Of a stretch of 43,212 nt of DNA, positions 11,824-20,132 are shown piece by piece. The position numbers and the translations under genes were made by a program. The notes under the pieces are model-generated. The model was not told the origin of the DNA. It made no database searches and saw nothing but the letters and a program-made list of their open reading frames with translations. The first letter of the stretch is position 1. Every line of letters begins with the position of its first letter. The DNA is from a virus, in the IMG/VR virus record IMGVR_UViG_3300048837_000811, positions 1-43,212 of that record; one strand, 5' to 3'.

Positions 11824-13075
11824 TCTGCCCAGGCCGCACGCCAAGCAAGCGGCCTTTATGCGCAGCCCGGCCAAGCGTAAGGTCATTGTTGCCGGGCGGC
11901 GCGGCGGCAAGACGACCGGCGCGGCCACGCTCGCAGTTGAAGCCATGCTCAACGGCCGCCGCGTGCTGGAGGCCGCGCCCACGGCCGACCAGACCGACGC
12001 CTTTTGGGAGACGTGTGCCAGGTCGATGGCGGCTCTTATTGCGACCAAGACGGTCTACAAGAACGAATCCCGCCGCATCCTCGAAATGGCCCACGGCGGC
12101 CGCATTAAGACCAAGACGGCCTGGGATGCGGACAGCTTGCGCGGCGACTATGCTGACCTGCTCATTCTCGACGAGTACAGCCTCATGGCCCCGGACGCCT
12201 GGAACGAGGTCGGTGTGCCGATGTTGCTGGACAACAACGGCGACGCGGTATTCATCTTTACACCCAAGCGCAAGAACCACGCTCATGCCCACTACGTCCG
12301 CGCGATGGGCGACACAACCGGCCGTTGGAGCGCGTGGCACTTTACCAGCCACGACAACCCTCATCTGAGCCAGGAGGCGTTGGACGAAATCACGGCCGAC
12401 ATGACCGAAGATGCCTACCGTCAGGAGATCATGGCTCAATTCCTCGACAACGAAGGCGCGGTCTTTAGGAACATTGCGGCGTGCGTCAATGCGCCGCTCG
12501 ACGCCACCCCGGCCGACCACGGTGCACACACCATTGTGGCGGGAACGGACTGGGGCAAGCATCAGGACTACCATGCCACATCGATTGGCTGCGCCACGTG
12601 CCGGGTGGAGCTGGAGCTATACCGCGAGAAGTTAGTTGATTACGTCTATCAGCGAGAGCGGACGGAGCAACTGTTCAGCCGGTGGGGGGTGTCATACGCG
12701 CTGGCTGAGACGAACGCGATGGGTGAGCCGAATCTGGAACTGCTACAGGCTGCCGCTCTACCGGTCCATGGATTCGCGACAACGGCTCAAAGCAAGCCAC
12801 CGCTGATCGAGAATCTAAAGCTCGCCCTGGAAGCAATCGAATGGCAGTTCCTTGACGTGCCTGTGGCAACAGGCGAACTGGAAGCATACGAGCAACGGGT
12901 TTCGCCGCACACAGGGCGAAGTACTTATAGCGCCCCGGCCGGGGTGAATGACGACACAGTGATGGCGCGGGCTATGATGATTCGCGCGGCAGGAGAGGCT
13001 GCCGGCCAAAAGCCGGTTTCAGTAAAGGGGTTCAATTATGCTCAACGCAATATCGCGGGTGCTTCCCGGCGCTAA
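11807..13075 (+). CDS. terL: terminase large subunit, 422 aa
   Basis: ATP-driven packaging motor and nuclease. Walker A is GRRGGKTT at residues about 30-37, and Walker B is LLILDEYS at about 118-125. The ATPase coupling region 'FIFTPKRKNHAHAHYVRAMG' follows. The RNase H-fold nuclease starts with 'AGTDWGKHQDYHATSIG' (first acidic residue Asp248), and the conserved end 'NDDTVMARAMMI' supplies a later Asp. The start is ATG 11807 (MELTVSLPRPHAKQAAF) after GGGG. The in-frame extension to 11768 would sit inside terS. The end overlaps portal by 38 nt in another frame. Confidence 0.95.
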   Translation: MELTVSLPRPHAKQAAFMRSPAKRKVIVAGRRGGKTTGAATLAVEAMLNGRRVLEAAPTADQTDAFWETCARSMAALIATKTVYKNESRRILEMAHGGRIKTKTAWDADSLRGDYADLLILDEYSLMAPDAWNEVGVPMLLDNNGDAVFIFTPKRKNHAHAHYVRAMGDTTGRWSAWHFTSHDNPHLSQEALDEITADMTEDAYRQEIMAQFLDNEGAVFRNIAACVNAPLDATPADHGAHTIVAGTDWGKHQDYHATSIGCATCRVELELYREKLVDYVYQRERTEQLFSRWGVSYALAETNAMGEPNLELLQAAALPVHGFATTAQSKPPLIENLKLALEAIEWQFLDVPVATGELEAYEQRVSPHTGRSTYSAPAGVNDDTVMARAMMIRAAGEAAGQKPVSVKGFNYAQRNIAGASRR

Positions 13076-14441
13076 CGGCCGCGGCGACGCCAACCCGGCC
13101 ACCATCGCATTTCTGCGCTGGCTGGCTATGGACTACGAGGCGCAACAGCGCCATTACGCCCGCTTGCGGGCCTGGTATAACGGGCAGCACCGCGTGCCGC
13201 TAACCGACCGGCAAGCGGAGTACCTGGAGACAGACGACTTCGACTGGGCAATCAACTATTTGCGCCTGCCCGTTGATCTCGCCGTTGAACGGCTGACGGT
13301 TGAGGCATTCGACGGGCCGGACGGTATCGGCGGCGACGCCGGGCTGATCGACGAGTGGTGGGCATCGGGCCGCATGGACAGTGTCCAGGGGCAGGTCCAC
13401 CGGGCCGCCGTGCGCGACGGCGACACCTACGTCCTGGTCGAGTGGGACGCCGAAGACGGCCGCCCGGTATTCAGCCACGAACCGGCGTTTGACGGCACGG
13501 AGGGCATGAAGGTCCACTACCTGAGCAACCTCAAGCGCGAGATGACCATGGCGTCCAAGGTCTGGGCCGAATCGTGGTTTGACGACGGCGGCCGCGTCCA
13601 GACGGTGCAGCGCCTGAATCTCTACTTGCCCGACCGCGTGGAAAAGTACATCAACAGCGGCCGCGGCTGGGCGCCGTATCGTGAGACGCCGGATGAAGCG
13701 TGGCCCATCCCGTGGCCTATCGGCATCATCCCAGTGGTGCATTTCCGCTGGCGCGACGACGGCGGCAACTGGGGCGAGAGCGAACTGGAGCCGCTGGTGC
13801 CGGTTCAGGAGATGATCAACAAGGCGGTGCTTGATGAGGCCGAAGCAGCCGACAGCGAGGCACTGCGCAAGATGGTCATCAACGGCATCACCCTGGACAT
13901 GAGCACCGACATTTCATTCCGTGTCAACAGCATTATGAACATCCCCGCCGGGCCGGGCGGGGCGCGGGCCGATGTCGTTGTCATTCCGCCGGGCGACCTG
14001 AGCCAACTCCGAGAGCGGATTAACGACTACATCATCCGTATCGCCCAACTGTCGCACATCCCGTTGCAATACTTCCAGGTGACGGGGGCCATCGCTTCCG
14101 CAGCGACACAGGCGGCCGATGACAGCCAGCTAGTCGCCAAAGTTGCCGCCGAAGCCGTGGCCCTGGGCAATGCCTGGGAGGATGTCATGTACATCGCCCT
14201 GAAGCTGAATCAGGAATACGGCGACGGCCGCGACCTGGCGCGCGGGCAGAACATCGAAACGGTCTGGGCCGACTTCGAGCGGGTGGACCGTATCGCCAAT
14301 GAGGGACGGCGCGCGGAGGTCGTGCAGACGCTGGTCGCGGCCGGGGCCAGCATCGAGGGCGCGGCCATGATCGCCGGGTACACCGAGGAAGAGGTGGCGG
14401 TGCTTATCCGGGGCGACCTGGTAGACGGGGTAACGCAGTGA
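13038..14441 (+). CDS. portal protein (SPP1 gp6-like), 467 aa
   Basis: A dodecameric head-vertex portal through which DNA enters. The N-terminal region 'YARLRAWYNGQHRVPLTDRQ', then 'NYLRLPVDLAVERLTVEAF', and the middle 'IPVVHFRWRDDGGNWGESEL' with 'EPLVPVQEMINKAVLDE' match Gp6-type portals. The long helical stretch 'LSQLRERINDYIIRIAQLS', followed by 'HIPLQYFQVTG', is the stem and wing region. The length is normal for the family. It begins inside the last 38 nt of terL and ends in a GTGA overlap with the next small gene. Confidence 0.93.
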   Translation: MLNAISRVLPGANGRGDANPATIAFLRWLAMDYEAQQRHYARLRAWYNGQHRVPLTDRQAEYLETDDFDWAINYLRLPVDLAVERLTVEAFDGPDGIGGDAGLIDEWWASGRMDSVQGQVHRAAVRDGDTYVLVEWDAEDGRPVFSHEPAFDGTEGMKVHYLSNLKREMTMASKVWAESWFDDGGRVQTVQRLNLYLPDRVEKYINSGRGWAPYRETPDEAWPIPWPIGIIPVVHFRWRDDGGNWGESELEPLVPVQEMINKAVLDEAEAADSEALRKMVINGITLDMSTDISFRVNSIMNIPAGPGGARADVVVIPPGDLSQLRERINDYIIRIAQLSHIPLQYFQVTGAIASAATQAADDSQLVAKVAAEAVALGNAWEDVMYIALKLNQEYGDGRDLARGQNIETVWADFERVDRIANEGRRAEVVQTLVAAGASIEGAAMIAGYTEEEVAVLIRGDLVDGVTQ

Positions 14442-14638
14442 CCAAGCGCAAGACGATCCCGCTAGGCCCGGCGCTGGATACGCCGGATGAGGAGCTGGAT
14501 CTTCTGGCGCTCATCACGCCGGAGGACATCGAACTAGCCAAGGCGGACGCGGCGGCGCGCATGACCCGGCGCGGCCGGGCGCTCATGACGGCCGAACGCG
14601 CCGAAGACCTGCCGCAACCGCCGGAGGAGGCCGCCTAA
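14438..14638 (+). CDS. small acidic protein between portal and MuF, 66 aa
   Basis: The GTG start overlaps the portal stop (GTGA). The protein (MTKRKTIPLGPALDTPDEEL, 'LITPEDIELAKADAAARM', 'AEDLPQPPEEAA') is charged and probably largely disordered. Short genes here are common between portal and minor-head genes and may act in portal or MuF assembly. There is no recognisable domain. Its stop overlaps the next ATG (TAATG). Confidence 0.65.
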   Translation: MTKRKTIPLGPALDTPDEELDLLALITPEDIELAKADAAARMTRRGRALMTAERAEDLPQPPEEAA

Positions 14639-15285
14639 TGCCCTACCGCTGGGAACCGCTCAGCGGGGTATCCGGGCGCTACCGGGACACGGCCACCGGG
14701 CGCTATGTGTCCGGCGCGTCAGTGCGGCGGGAGCTGGATCGCTATCTTGACGCCGACGACCCGGCCAAGGCGCTGGCCGACGCCCTGCGCGGCCGGTCTA
14801 TCTCCCTGGCAGATTGGGAGCTTGCCATGCGGCGGCACATCAAGAACGTGCACCTGAACGCCATCGCCCTTGAGCGCGGCGGCTGGGCCAACATGCGGCC
14901 GTCAGACTACGGCCGGGCCGGGCAGATCATCCGGCAGCAGTACGCCTACCTGAAGAACTTCGCCGCCGACATCGCCAGTGGCCGGCAACGGCTTGACGGC
15001 ACGTTTCCGCGCCGGGCGCAGCTCTACACCCAGGCGGCGCGTACCAGCTTCTACCAGTCCAAGCACGCCAACCGCGCCGCCGGGATCGATATGGTCCGCA
15101 GCCGGCGCAACGCCCGCGACAGTTGCAGCGAGTGTGTTGCGCTAGATGGGAAGTGGTTCCGTATCGGCGACCCGGCCTACAAGTTGCCGGGGCAGCGCAT
15201 CTGTCTGAGCAATTGCCGGTGCAGCGAGGAGCTGGGCCGCATGACGCCGGACGGCCGCGAGATTGAACCCGTGGAGATGATATGA
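14638..15285 (+). CDS. MuF-like minor head (head morphogenesis) protein, 215 aa
   Basis: The C-terminal half carries the MuF signature: 'YQSKHANRAAGIDMVRSRRN', then 'CSECVALDGKWFRIGDP', and 'ICLSNCRCSEEL'. The Cys pattern CxxC ... CxxxCxC probably binds zinc. The N-terminal region is helical ('DPAKALADALRGRSISLADW', 'MRRHIKNVHLNAIALERGG'). Such proteins attach to the portal inside the capsid and may be injected with DNA. It lies directly after portal, as in most siphoviruses. Confidence 0.85.
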   Translation: MPYRWEPLSGVSGRYRDTATGRYVSGASVRRELDRYLDADDPAKALADALRGRSISLADWELAMRRHIKNVHLNAIALERGGWANMRPSDYGRAGQIIRQQYAYLKNFAADIASGRQRLDGTFPRRAQLYTQAARTSFYQSKHANRAAGIDMVRSRRNARDSCSECVALDGKWFRIGDPAYKLPGQRICLSNCRCSEELGRMTPDGREIEPVEMI

Positions 15286-15482
15286 CCGAACCCGCGCCGG
15301 TGTACACTGTTCCTGCCATCGACATCCCTCGCCGGGCGCAGAATCTAGCGCGGCGGCTGTTGCAACTGGAAGCGGAGTGTCGCGGCCGTGGGCGCGTCGA
15401 GATACAGGTGATCATGCTCGATGGGGAGTGGCTGCTAACGGTATCCCAGCCCGGCCCGGTGGAGCGGTTGGGCAGCGGTTGA
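15282..15482 (+). CDS. hypothetical protein, 66 aa
   Basis: An ATGA overlap with the MuF-like gene indicates coupled translation. MTEPAPVYTVPAIDIPRRAQ, then 'NLARRLLQLEAECRGRGRVE' and 'IQVIMLDGEWLLTVSQPGP': one amphipathic helix followed by two beta strands. There is no family assignment. It is the last gene before the promoter-terminator region at 15486-15645. Confidence 0.6.
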   Translation: MTEPAPVYTVPAIDIPRRAQNLARRLLQLEAECRGRGRVEIQVIMLDGEWLLTVSQPGPVERLGSG

Positions 15483-15485
15483 TGC

Positions 15486-15515
15486 TTGCCATAGCACGCA
15501 TGTTCGGTGTACAAT
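15486..15515 (+). promoter_or_regulatory. candidate promoter before the scaffold/capsid genes
   Basis: TTGCCA (15486-15491), an 18-nt spacer and TACAAT (15510-15515). Two mismatches to consensus in the -35 and one in the -10. The predicted start is near 15522, about 70 nt before a strong terminator. Confidence 0.5.
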
Positions 15516-15521
15516 AGCGCC

Positions 15522-15645
15522 AATCGAATGAACCGGCCGGGCCATCACACCCGGCAACGGCGAGCGAAACGCAAGCGGGGCGAACCCGTGAAACGGCCCG
15601 CCGGTCAGGACCATAACCCTGACCGGCGGGCCGTTTTGATTTTCC
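15522..15645 (+). ncRNA. candidate structured leader or small RNA
   Basis: If the promoter at 15486-15515 is active, a transcript of about 120 nt would end at the strong terminator. It contains a first hairpin GCCGGG/CCCGGC (15536-15541 with 15550-15555), a purine-rich middle (AGCGAAACGCAAGCGGGGCG) and then the terminator stem. No open frame with a ribosome site lies inside. It could be a small RNA, an attenuator or a ligand-sensing leader for the capsid operon. I do not recognise a known RNA family. Confidence 0.35.
15592..15645 (+). terminator. very strong intrinsic terminator before the scaffold gene
   Basis: AACGGCCCGCCGGTCAGG (15592-15609) pairs perfectly over 18 bp with 15618-15635 around the 8-nt loop ACCATAAC, followed by TTGATTTT. 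It sits only 34 nt before the scaffold ATG, on the same strand, with no other clear promoter in between. Expression of the capsid genes thus seems to need readthrough, antitermination or RNA processing here. Confidence 0.85.
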
Positions 15646-15669
15646 GGCCAGGTGCCGATGGAGAATGCG

Positions 15670-16275
15670 ATGACAGACGATACGGGCCAGGTGCCCACCC
15701 CCGAACCCCAGGCGGGCGACGGTCAGCAAGAGCAGACAGTACCGGAACAACCACATACCCAGGAGCCACCGGCGACCACATGGACGCCGGAAGCGGCCGC
15801 GGCCGAGATCAAGGCGCTGCGGGCTGAGGCGGCCAAGTACCGCAAGGAACGGGCCGACGCGCTGAAGGCGCAAGAGAAGGCCGACGCCGAGCGGATGGCC
15901 GAGCAGGGCAAGTACAAGGAACTGTACGAGTCCACTCAGTCCCGGCTGGCCGAAGTGGAGCCGCTCAGGGAACGCTATGAGGCGGTGATCTCGCAGGTCC
16001 AGGCGACGAACGAGGCCCGCATTAAGGCGATCCCGGAGACGATGCGCTCACTGGTCCCTGAGTATGACGACCCGCTGAAAGTGGCGGCCTGGCTTGATGC
16101 CAATGCCGCTGTGTTTCAGAAGACCCCGCCGCCCAAGCTGGACGGCGCGGCCGGTGGGCATGGTGGTGGCACTGTCACCGTAACAGATGATGAGGTTCAG
16201 GCGTTCGCCACGCGGATGGGCGTTCCGGTCGAGTATGTTGACCGGGCCACGCTGGCGAAGGCGTACAAGAGGTAA
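15670..16275 (+). CDS. scaffolding protein, 201 aa
   Basis: The start chosen is ATG 15670 (MTDDTGQVPTPEPQ) with GGAG 6 nt before it. The earlier in-frame starts at 15652 and 15658 lack one. An acidic Pro/Gln-rich N-terminus is followed by a long coiled coil (about residues 40-105: 'AAAAEIKALRAEAAKYRKER', 'ADALKAQEKADAERM'). A C-terminal region with a Gly-rich linker ends 'YVDRATLAKAYKR'. These are hallmarks of phage capsid scaffolds, and the gene lies just before the decoration and major capsid genes. Confidence 0.85.
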   Translation: MTDDTGQVPTPEPQAGDGQQEQTVPEQPHTQEPPATTWTPEAAAAEIKALRAEAAKYRKERADALKAQEKADAERMAEQGKYKELYESTQSRLAEVEPLRERYEAVISQVQATNEARIKAIPETMRSLVPEYDDPLKVAAWLDANAAVFQKTPPPKLDGAAGGHGGGTVTVTDDEVQAFATRMGVPVEYVDRATLAKAYKR

Positions 16276-16281
16276 ACACAC

Positions 16282-16677
16282 ATGGCACTTGGGAGACCAA
16301 CTAATCTGGCCCTGATTCGCCCTTTGGGGAGTGGTGACAATAAGGCGTTCGTCCGCAAGGGCACGCTGGGCGCCACGACCGAGGCGGGCGAGGTCGTGGC
16401 CTTGCAGTCTGACGGGAAGTGGGACCCGGCGATTGCGACCGGCGTCGTGAAGACGGTCGGCATTGCCGTCCAGTCCGGCGGGGACGGGGACGCGATTGAC
16501 ATCGTGACCTATGGCCCGGTGGAGTGCATGACCGGGGCGACCATCGGCGGGCTGATCTACGTCAGCGACACCGCCGGGGAACCGGCCGAGACTGCGGGCA
16601 CGAAGACGACCATTATCGGCTATGCGGAGACGGCGACGATCCTGTTCGTCCGGCCGCAGGTAGTGTCGCTGAGCTAG
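16282..16677 (+). CDS. capsid decoration/stabilisation protein, 131 aa
   Basis: A beta-rich small protein between scaffold and major capsid, the usual place of lambda gpD-type or DUF2190-like head decoration proteins. Features are 'AGEVVALQSDGKWDPAIATG', then 'VVKTVGIAVQSGGDGDAIDI', 'VTYGPVECMTGATIGGLIYV', and the end 'IIGYAETATILFVRPQ'. These resemble the strands of DUF2190-like proteins (GVA...DGD.V.V...G.V). It binds the outside of the expanded capsid in known cases. ATG lies 4 nt after the scaffold stop with a weak ribosome site. Confidence 0.75.
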   Translation: MALGRPTNLALIRPLGSGDNKAFVRKGTLGATTEAGEVVALQSDGKWDPAIATGVVKTVGIAVQSGGDGDAIDIVTYGPVECMTGATIGGLIYVSDTAGEPAETAGTKTTIIGYAETATILFVRPQVVSLS

Positions 16678-16697
16678 CGCGATAGGAGCATGAGACA

Positions 16698-17813
16698 ATG
16701 GCAATCTTAGGCAATCGCGATACCCGCGACAACGTTGTTCTAACCGGCATTGACGCCGCGTTGCTGGACAAGTACCGCCTGGCTGACGGCACGACCTATG
16801 AGCAGGTCGTGGCCCTGGCCAACAGCGTACTGTCCGGCTTCAACGGCGGCTTGCTGAATGACCCCTTCTGGTCGAATCTGGTGTCCTACACCGACCGGCC
16901 GGAGATGACGTACACCGTCGGCAGCTCGGCCAGCATGGTCGCGCACACGGAGTACGGCCGGCCCGACCCGGTACGCGCCGAGCGCGCCGGGCACATGCTG
17001 CCCCTGAAGAAGTGGGACCACATGCTGGGCTGGACGGCCGACTATCTCGAAGAGGCGCGGATGCCCGACATCGAGGCCGACCTGGCGAACGCCATCGAGG
17101 CGGCCGCCAACCGCTGGCGCATGTCGCTGCTGGGCCGCCTGTTCAAGCGCGGCGATGACAGCGGCGCGGCCAACGGTCTGAGCACCACGGGCCTCTCGCC
17201 CGGCTTCGCCACGGCTGCGGCTTCGACCGGCGTGGACTTCGTGCCGCCCTCCTACGGCGGGACCACGTTCACCAGCGACCACGAGCACTACGTGGCCATC
17301 GCCGGTGGCGCGTTCACGGCGGCCGTCTTCACCGACGCCAAAGCGGAGTTGCAGGAGCACGGCCACGAGCCGCCGTTCGAGTTCATCATCGGCCCGTCCG
17401 ACGAATCGACGGTCAGCGGCTTGACCGGCTTTGTGCCCGTCAACGAGGCGCTCATCAACCAGGCGATCACCTCGGCCACGGCCACCTTCACGGGGCAGGC
17501 CATCATGGGCAAGCGGCCCATCGGCGCCATCGAAGGCTTCCGGGTCTGGGTCGTGCCGGGCGTGCCGCAGTACTACGGCTTCGGGTGGAAGAGCTACGGC
17601 CGCAACAGCATGCGCAATCCGCTGGTGGTTCGACTGCCGCAGGGCTTCACCGCCCCGCGCCTGATGATGTACCGCGACCACAACAATCCGGGCATCTACG
17701 CGATCCAGAACCTGATGACTCAGTTGAACTTTGGGGTGGGTGTGGGCGACCGGACGAACGGCACGCCTCGCTACGTCAACAATGCGAACTGGGCTGACGG
17801 GACGGCGGCTTAA
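16698..17813 (+). CDS. major capsid protein (HK97 fold), 371 aa
   Basis: A size and position typical for a major capsid protein without a fused protease. The N-arm runs through 'YEQVVALANSVLSGFNGG', then 'HMLPLKKWDHMLGWTADYLE' with the long spine helix 'IEADLANAIEAAANRWRMSL'. The A-domain region includes 'EFIIGPSDESTV' and 'AIEGFRVWVVPGVPQYYGFG'. The end 'PRLMMYRDHNNPGIYAIQNL' is also typical. RBS TAGGAG lies about 8 nt before the ATG. The fold class is inferred from pattern and context. Confidence 0.9.
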   Translation: MAILGNRDTRDNVVLTGIDAALLDKYRLADGTTYEQVVALANSVLSGFNGGLLNDPFWSNLVSYTDRPEMTYTVGSSASMVAHTEYGRPDPVRAERAGHMLPLKKWDHMLGWTADYLEEARMPDIEADLANAIEAAANRWRMSLLGRLFKRGDDSGAANGLSTTGLSPGFATAAASTGVDFVPPSYGGTTFTSDHEHYVAIAGGAFTAAVFTDAKAELQEHGHEPPFEFIIGPSDESTVSGLTGFVPVNEALINQAITSATATFTGQAIMGKRPIGAIEGFRVWVVPGVPQYYGFGWKSYGRNSMRNPLVVRLPQGFTAPRLMMYRDHNNPGIYAIQNLMTQLNFGVGVGDRTNGTPRYVNNANWADGTAA

Positions 17814-17817
17814 GGTT

Positions 17818-17991
17818 ATGGGCGAACCCATCACCGTCTATGGCACTGACGGCACGGCGCTCATTGTCCACGGCGCGGCGCACCTGGCCGAGCTTCTGGC
17901 GTCGGGCAAATGGTCTCTAGACCAGCCCGAAGCCGAGAAGCCGGTCACGAAAGCGAAGGCTGAGGACAAGAAGCCGACCGGCAAGAAGTAG
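17818..17991 (+). CDS. small head protein, 57 aa
   Basis: The start chosen is ATG 17818 (MGEPITVYGTDGTALIVHGA), 4 nt after the capsid stop. The in-frame extension to 17731 lies within the capsid gene. A short beta/helix part ends in a basic Lys-rich tail ('KPVTKAKAEDKKPTGKK'). Proteins of this size with such tails often sit between capsid and connector genes (lambda FI-like position). The role is unproven. Confidence 0.65.
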   Translation: MGEPITVYGTDGTALIVHGAAHLAELLASGKWSLDQPEAEKPVTKAKAEDKKPTGKK

Positions 17992-18006
17992 GCACAGGAG
18001 GCCGCC

Positions 18007-18420
18007 GTGGAATTCACATACGACGAAGGCCACGGCACAGACAGGGACCGTGTACGGTTTGCCATTGGCGATACCGTACACGGTCACGGGCCGCGACCTG
18101 ACAACGGCAACTTCAGCAATGAGGAGCTGGACGCGCTGCTGGCCGAGTACGGTAACTGGCCGTGCGCAACGGCGGCGGCGTTTCGGGCGCTTCACGCGGC
18201 CTGGGCCGTCCGGCCCGTCTTCGGCCCCGGCGAACTGTCAACCACCCATGCCAACGTAGCCGCCCAGCACGAACGGGCGGCGGCGTACTGGGCCGGCCGT
18301 TGTGCCGATGCTCAGCCGGCCGTTGTGCCCGTGGCCCGCTTCATTGCGGTCAAACGGGTTGACGGCTACACCGACAGCCGCACCGAGTACAGCACGGATG
18401 GGGTGTACATCCATGATTGA
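18007..18420 (+). CDS. head-tail connector (adaptor) protein, 137 aa
   Basis: The GTG start has AGGAGG 7 nt upstream. The N-terminus 'DRDRVRFAIGDTVHGHGPRP', then 'NFSNEELDALLAEYGNWPCA', is the pattern of gp6/gp15-type adaptors (D..RF.IGDT ... F.DEEI...L). A helical core follows, and 'YTDSRTEYSTDGVYIHD' ends the protein. It docks below the portal in related phages. It overlaps the next gene by 8 nt. Confidence 0.8.
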   Translation: MEFTYDEGHGTDRDRVRFAIGDTVHGHGPRPDNGNFSNEELDALLAEYGNWPCATAAAFRALHAAWAVRPVFGPGELSTTHANVAAQHERAAAYWAGRCADAQPAVVPVARFIAVKRVDGYTDSRTEYSTDGVYIHD

Positions 18421-18814
18421 GTTCACCGTCCACATCAACCGCGCGGAACCGGCTAAGCGGGCCATCCCGACGTTCGCCGTCATGGAACGGATCATCGACG
18501 ACGCCCTGACCGAGTGGGCCACCGAGACGCTCGACGGCGACTTGTACGGCACGCAGAACTACGCGCCGCCCCCGCCCAATAGCACATATGTTCGCACCGG
18601 ACGGCTAGGGGCCAACTGGGGGCTGCGGCGTGCCGGTAAGCTCAGTGTCGCGTTCACCAACGCGACGCCTTACGCCGGGTATGTGGTCGGCGGTAATGAC
18701 GGCGGTGGGCAGGCGGCCATCCACGCCGGGCGCTGGTGGATCGCCTACAAGCGCATCAGCGACCGGACGGACAAGCTGGTCGAGAAGATAGAGCGCAAGG
18801 TGGACGTGCTATGA
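18413..18814 (+). CDS. neck/tail-joining protein (HK97 gp10-like), 133 aa
   Basis: The start chosen is ATG 18413 inside the end of the adaptor gene. The longer frame from 18302 is a shadow. 'YVRTGRLGANWGLRRAGKL' and 'NATPYAGYVVGGNDGGGQAA' correspond to the Y.RTG.L ... N...YA..V pattern of gp10-like neck proteins. Its place between the adaptor and the tail terminator supports this. The last three bases overlap the next start (ATGA). Confidence 0.75.
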   Translation: MIEFTVHINRAEPAKRAIPTFAVMERIIDDALTEWATETLDGDLYGTQNYAPPPPNSTYVRTGRLGANWGLRRAGKLSVAFTNATPYAGYVVGGNDGGGQAAIHAGRWWIAYKRISDRTDKLVEKIERKVDVL

Positions 18815-19206
18815 GCATCCGCGACTTTGCCAACGACCTGGCGGCGGTGCAGCTTCCCGGCGTGAAGACGGTTTACCCGGATTTGCCGAAGGAGCTAACC
18901 GACCGCGAGTTGCCCGCCAGTTGGGTTGACATGCCGTCGGCAACGGTTAGGCCGGGCGACATCTACGGCACATTTGCCGAGTCGGGTGTTAGCTACAGCG
19001 CTCAGCTATTCGTGGCCGTCAGTCCGGTTACGGAAGGGCTGCCGGGCGACCAGCGGGCGGCCATGCTGACAATGGCCGCAGGGATAGAAGCATGGGCAAG
19101 AGAGACGATTTACGAAGTGACGATTCAGACCGCACCCCGGCTGCCCGTGGGAAGTCGGGAGTATCGCGGGGTAGTGGCGGCGGTAACGCTGGCCGATCTG
19201 ACATGA
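18811..19206 (+). CDS. tail terminator (tail completion)-like protein, 131 aa
   Basis: Starts with ATG in an ATGA overlap. The order of strands and helices ('LPGVKTVYPDLPKELTDREL', 'YGTFAESGVSYSAQLFVAVS', 'QRAAMLTMAAGIEAWARETI', then 'YRGVVAAVTLADLT') is like the lambda gpU/gp17 type, a ring that caps the tail tube. The assignment rests on position (adaptor, neck, terminator, tube) as much as on sequence. Confidence 0.7.
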   Translation: MSIRDFANDLAAVQLPGVKTVYPDLPKELTDRELPASWVDMPSATVRPGDIYGTFAESGVSYSAQLFVAVSPVTEGLPGDQRAAMLTMAAGIEAWARETIYEVTIQTAPRLPVGSREYRGVVAAVTLADLT

Positions 19207-19358
19207 GCTACACCGTGCTTATCGAGTGCCGGGATGACAAGACCGGCGCGGCGTTTGCCCCCGGTGATACCGTGACGGCTAAGGACTTTCCGCAGTCGGT
19301 CATTGACGCCTGGGTAAAAGCCGATCCGCCGGTACTGGAGGTGGACAATGGCCGCTAA
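19203..19358 (+). CDS. small tail-region protein, 51 aa
   Basis: ATGA overlap with the previous gene. MSYTVLIECRDDKTGAAFAP, then 'GDTVTAKDFPQSVIDAWVKA': a compact strand-helix protein with a G(D/T)TVT.KDFP..VI..W pattern, as in short phage proteins encoded next to tail-tube genes. The function is unknown. The end overlaps the first tail-tube gene by 11 nt. Confidence 0.65.
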   Translation: MSYTVLIECRDDKTGAAFAPGDTVTAKDFPQSVIDAWVKADPPVLEVDNGR

Positions 19359-20121
19359 CCCTAACACGGGCAAGACCACGAGCCGCTATCTCCGCTTGTT
19401 GGCCGGGGGCTACAACCTGTCCTGTGACATGCGGGCGGTGAGCGGGTTTGGCGTGGCTTATGACCAGACCGAAGTGACCGCCTGGTGCGACGAAGCCAAA
19501 CAATACCTCAGTGGTAGCGGCGGCGTCATGATCGACGGCTTTCAGGCGCTATTCAGCAATGAGCCGACGGGCAACGGACTGGACGCCGGTAGCCATGTCG
19601 CTTTGTCCGACCTGGGCAGCCAATACGTGAGCATCTTCCTTGGCGTGCGCGGTGCGCCGGGCGTGGGGGATGACACATTCAGCGCGGCCTTTGAGCAAGG
19701 GGGCTACACGACCAGCCCGTCCATTTCGGACGCGGTGGCCGTAGACGCCTCGTTTTACGGTAGCGCGGTGCTGCCTTTGTCAACCTACGTTTGGGGCAAG
19801 GCGTTGGCGACCGGCGCGACCTGGAGCAGCACGACCAACGGCGTCAGTGTGGACGGCGGCGCGGCCACGAGCAACGGTTACATCGCCTTTCTGCATGTGA
19901 CCCAGACGGCCGCGGCGCAAGCGTCCAACAACTGGTCATTCAAGATTGAACACAGCGCCAACGATAGCACCTGGAGCACGTTGGGGACATTCAGCGCCAA
20001 CGGTAGCGCCCTGGTTGCCGACCGCCTGAGCGGTAACGGCACGGTCAACCGATACACTCGACTTGTCGGCACGCGCACGGCAGGCACGGCCCGCGTATGG
20101 GCCACGATCATCAGGTTATAG
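19348..20121 (+). CDS. tail tube protein paralogue with C-terminal extension, 257 aa
   Basis: Residues about 8-130 match the neighbouring 154-aa protein: 'GKTTSRYLRLL' against 'GKTTSRYMTIT', 'AYDQTEVTAWCDEAKQYLSG' against 'AFDQVDVTTLADAVKQYLAG', and 'SIFLGVRGAPGVGDDTFSA' against 'TIAFGVRAAPTTGDPKFSG'. From about residue 135 it has an extra beta-rich domain ('SNNWSFKIEHSANDSTWSTL') of the type displayed on tail surfaces. Two tube-like genes in tandem suggest a duplication. This longer copy may be a minor or decorated tube subunit. Confidence 0.75.
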   Translation: MAANPNTGKTTSRYLRLLAGGYNLSCDMRAVSGFGVAYDQTEVTAWCDEAKQYLSGSGGVMIDGFQALFSNEPTGNGLDAGSHVALSDLGSQYVSIFLGVRGAPGVGDDTFSAAFEQGGYTTSPSISDAVAVDASFYGSAVLPLSTYVWGKALATGATWSSTTNGVSVDGGAATSNGYIAFLHVTQTAAAQASNNWSFKIEHSANDSTWSTLGTFSANGSALVADRLSGNGTVNRYTRLVGTRTAGTARVWATIIRL

Positions 20122-20132
20122 GAGAGTTAATC

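Noticed and set aside
16740-17834. 364-aa minus-strand ORF opposite the capsid gene
   Set aside because: Complement of the major capsid gene, with no motif or start signal.
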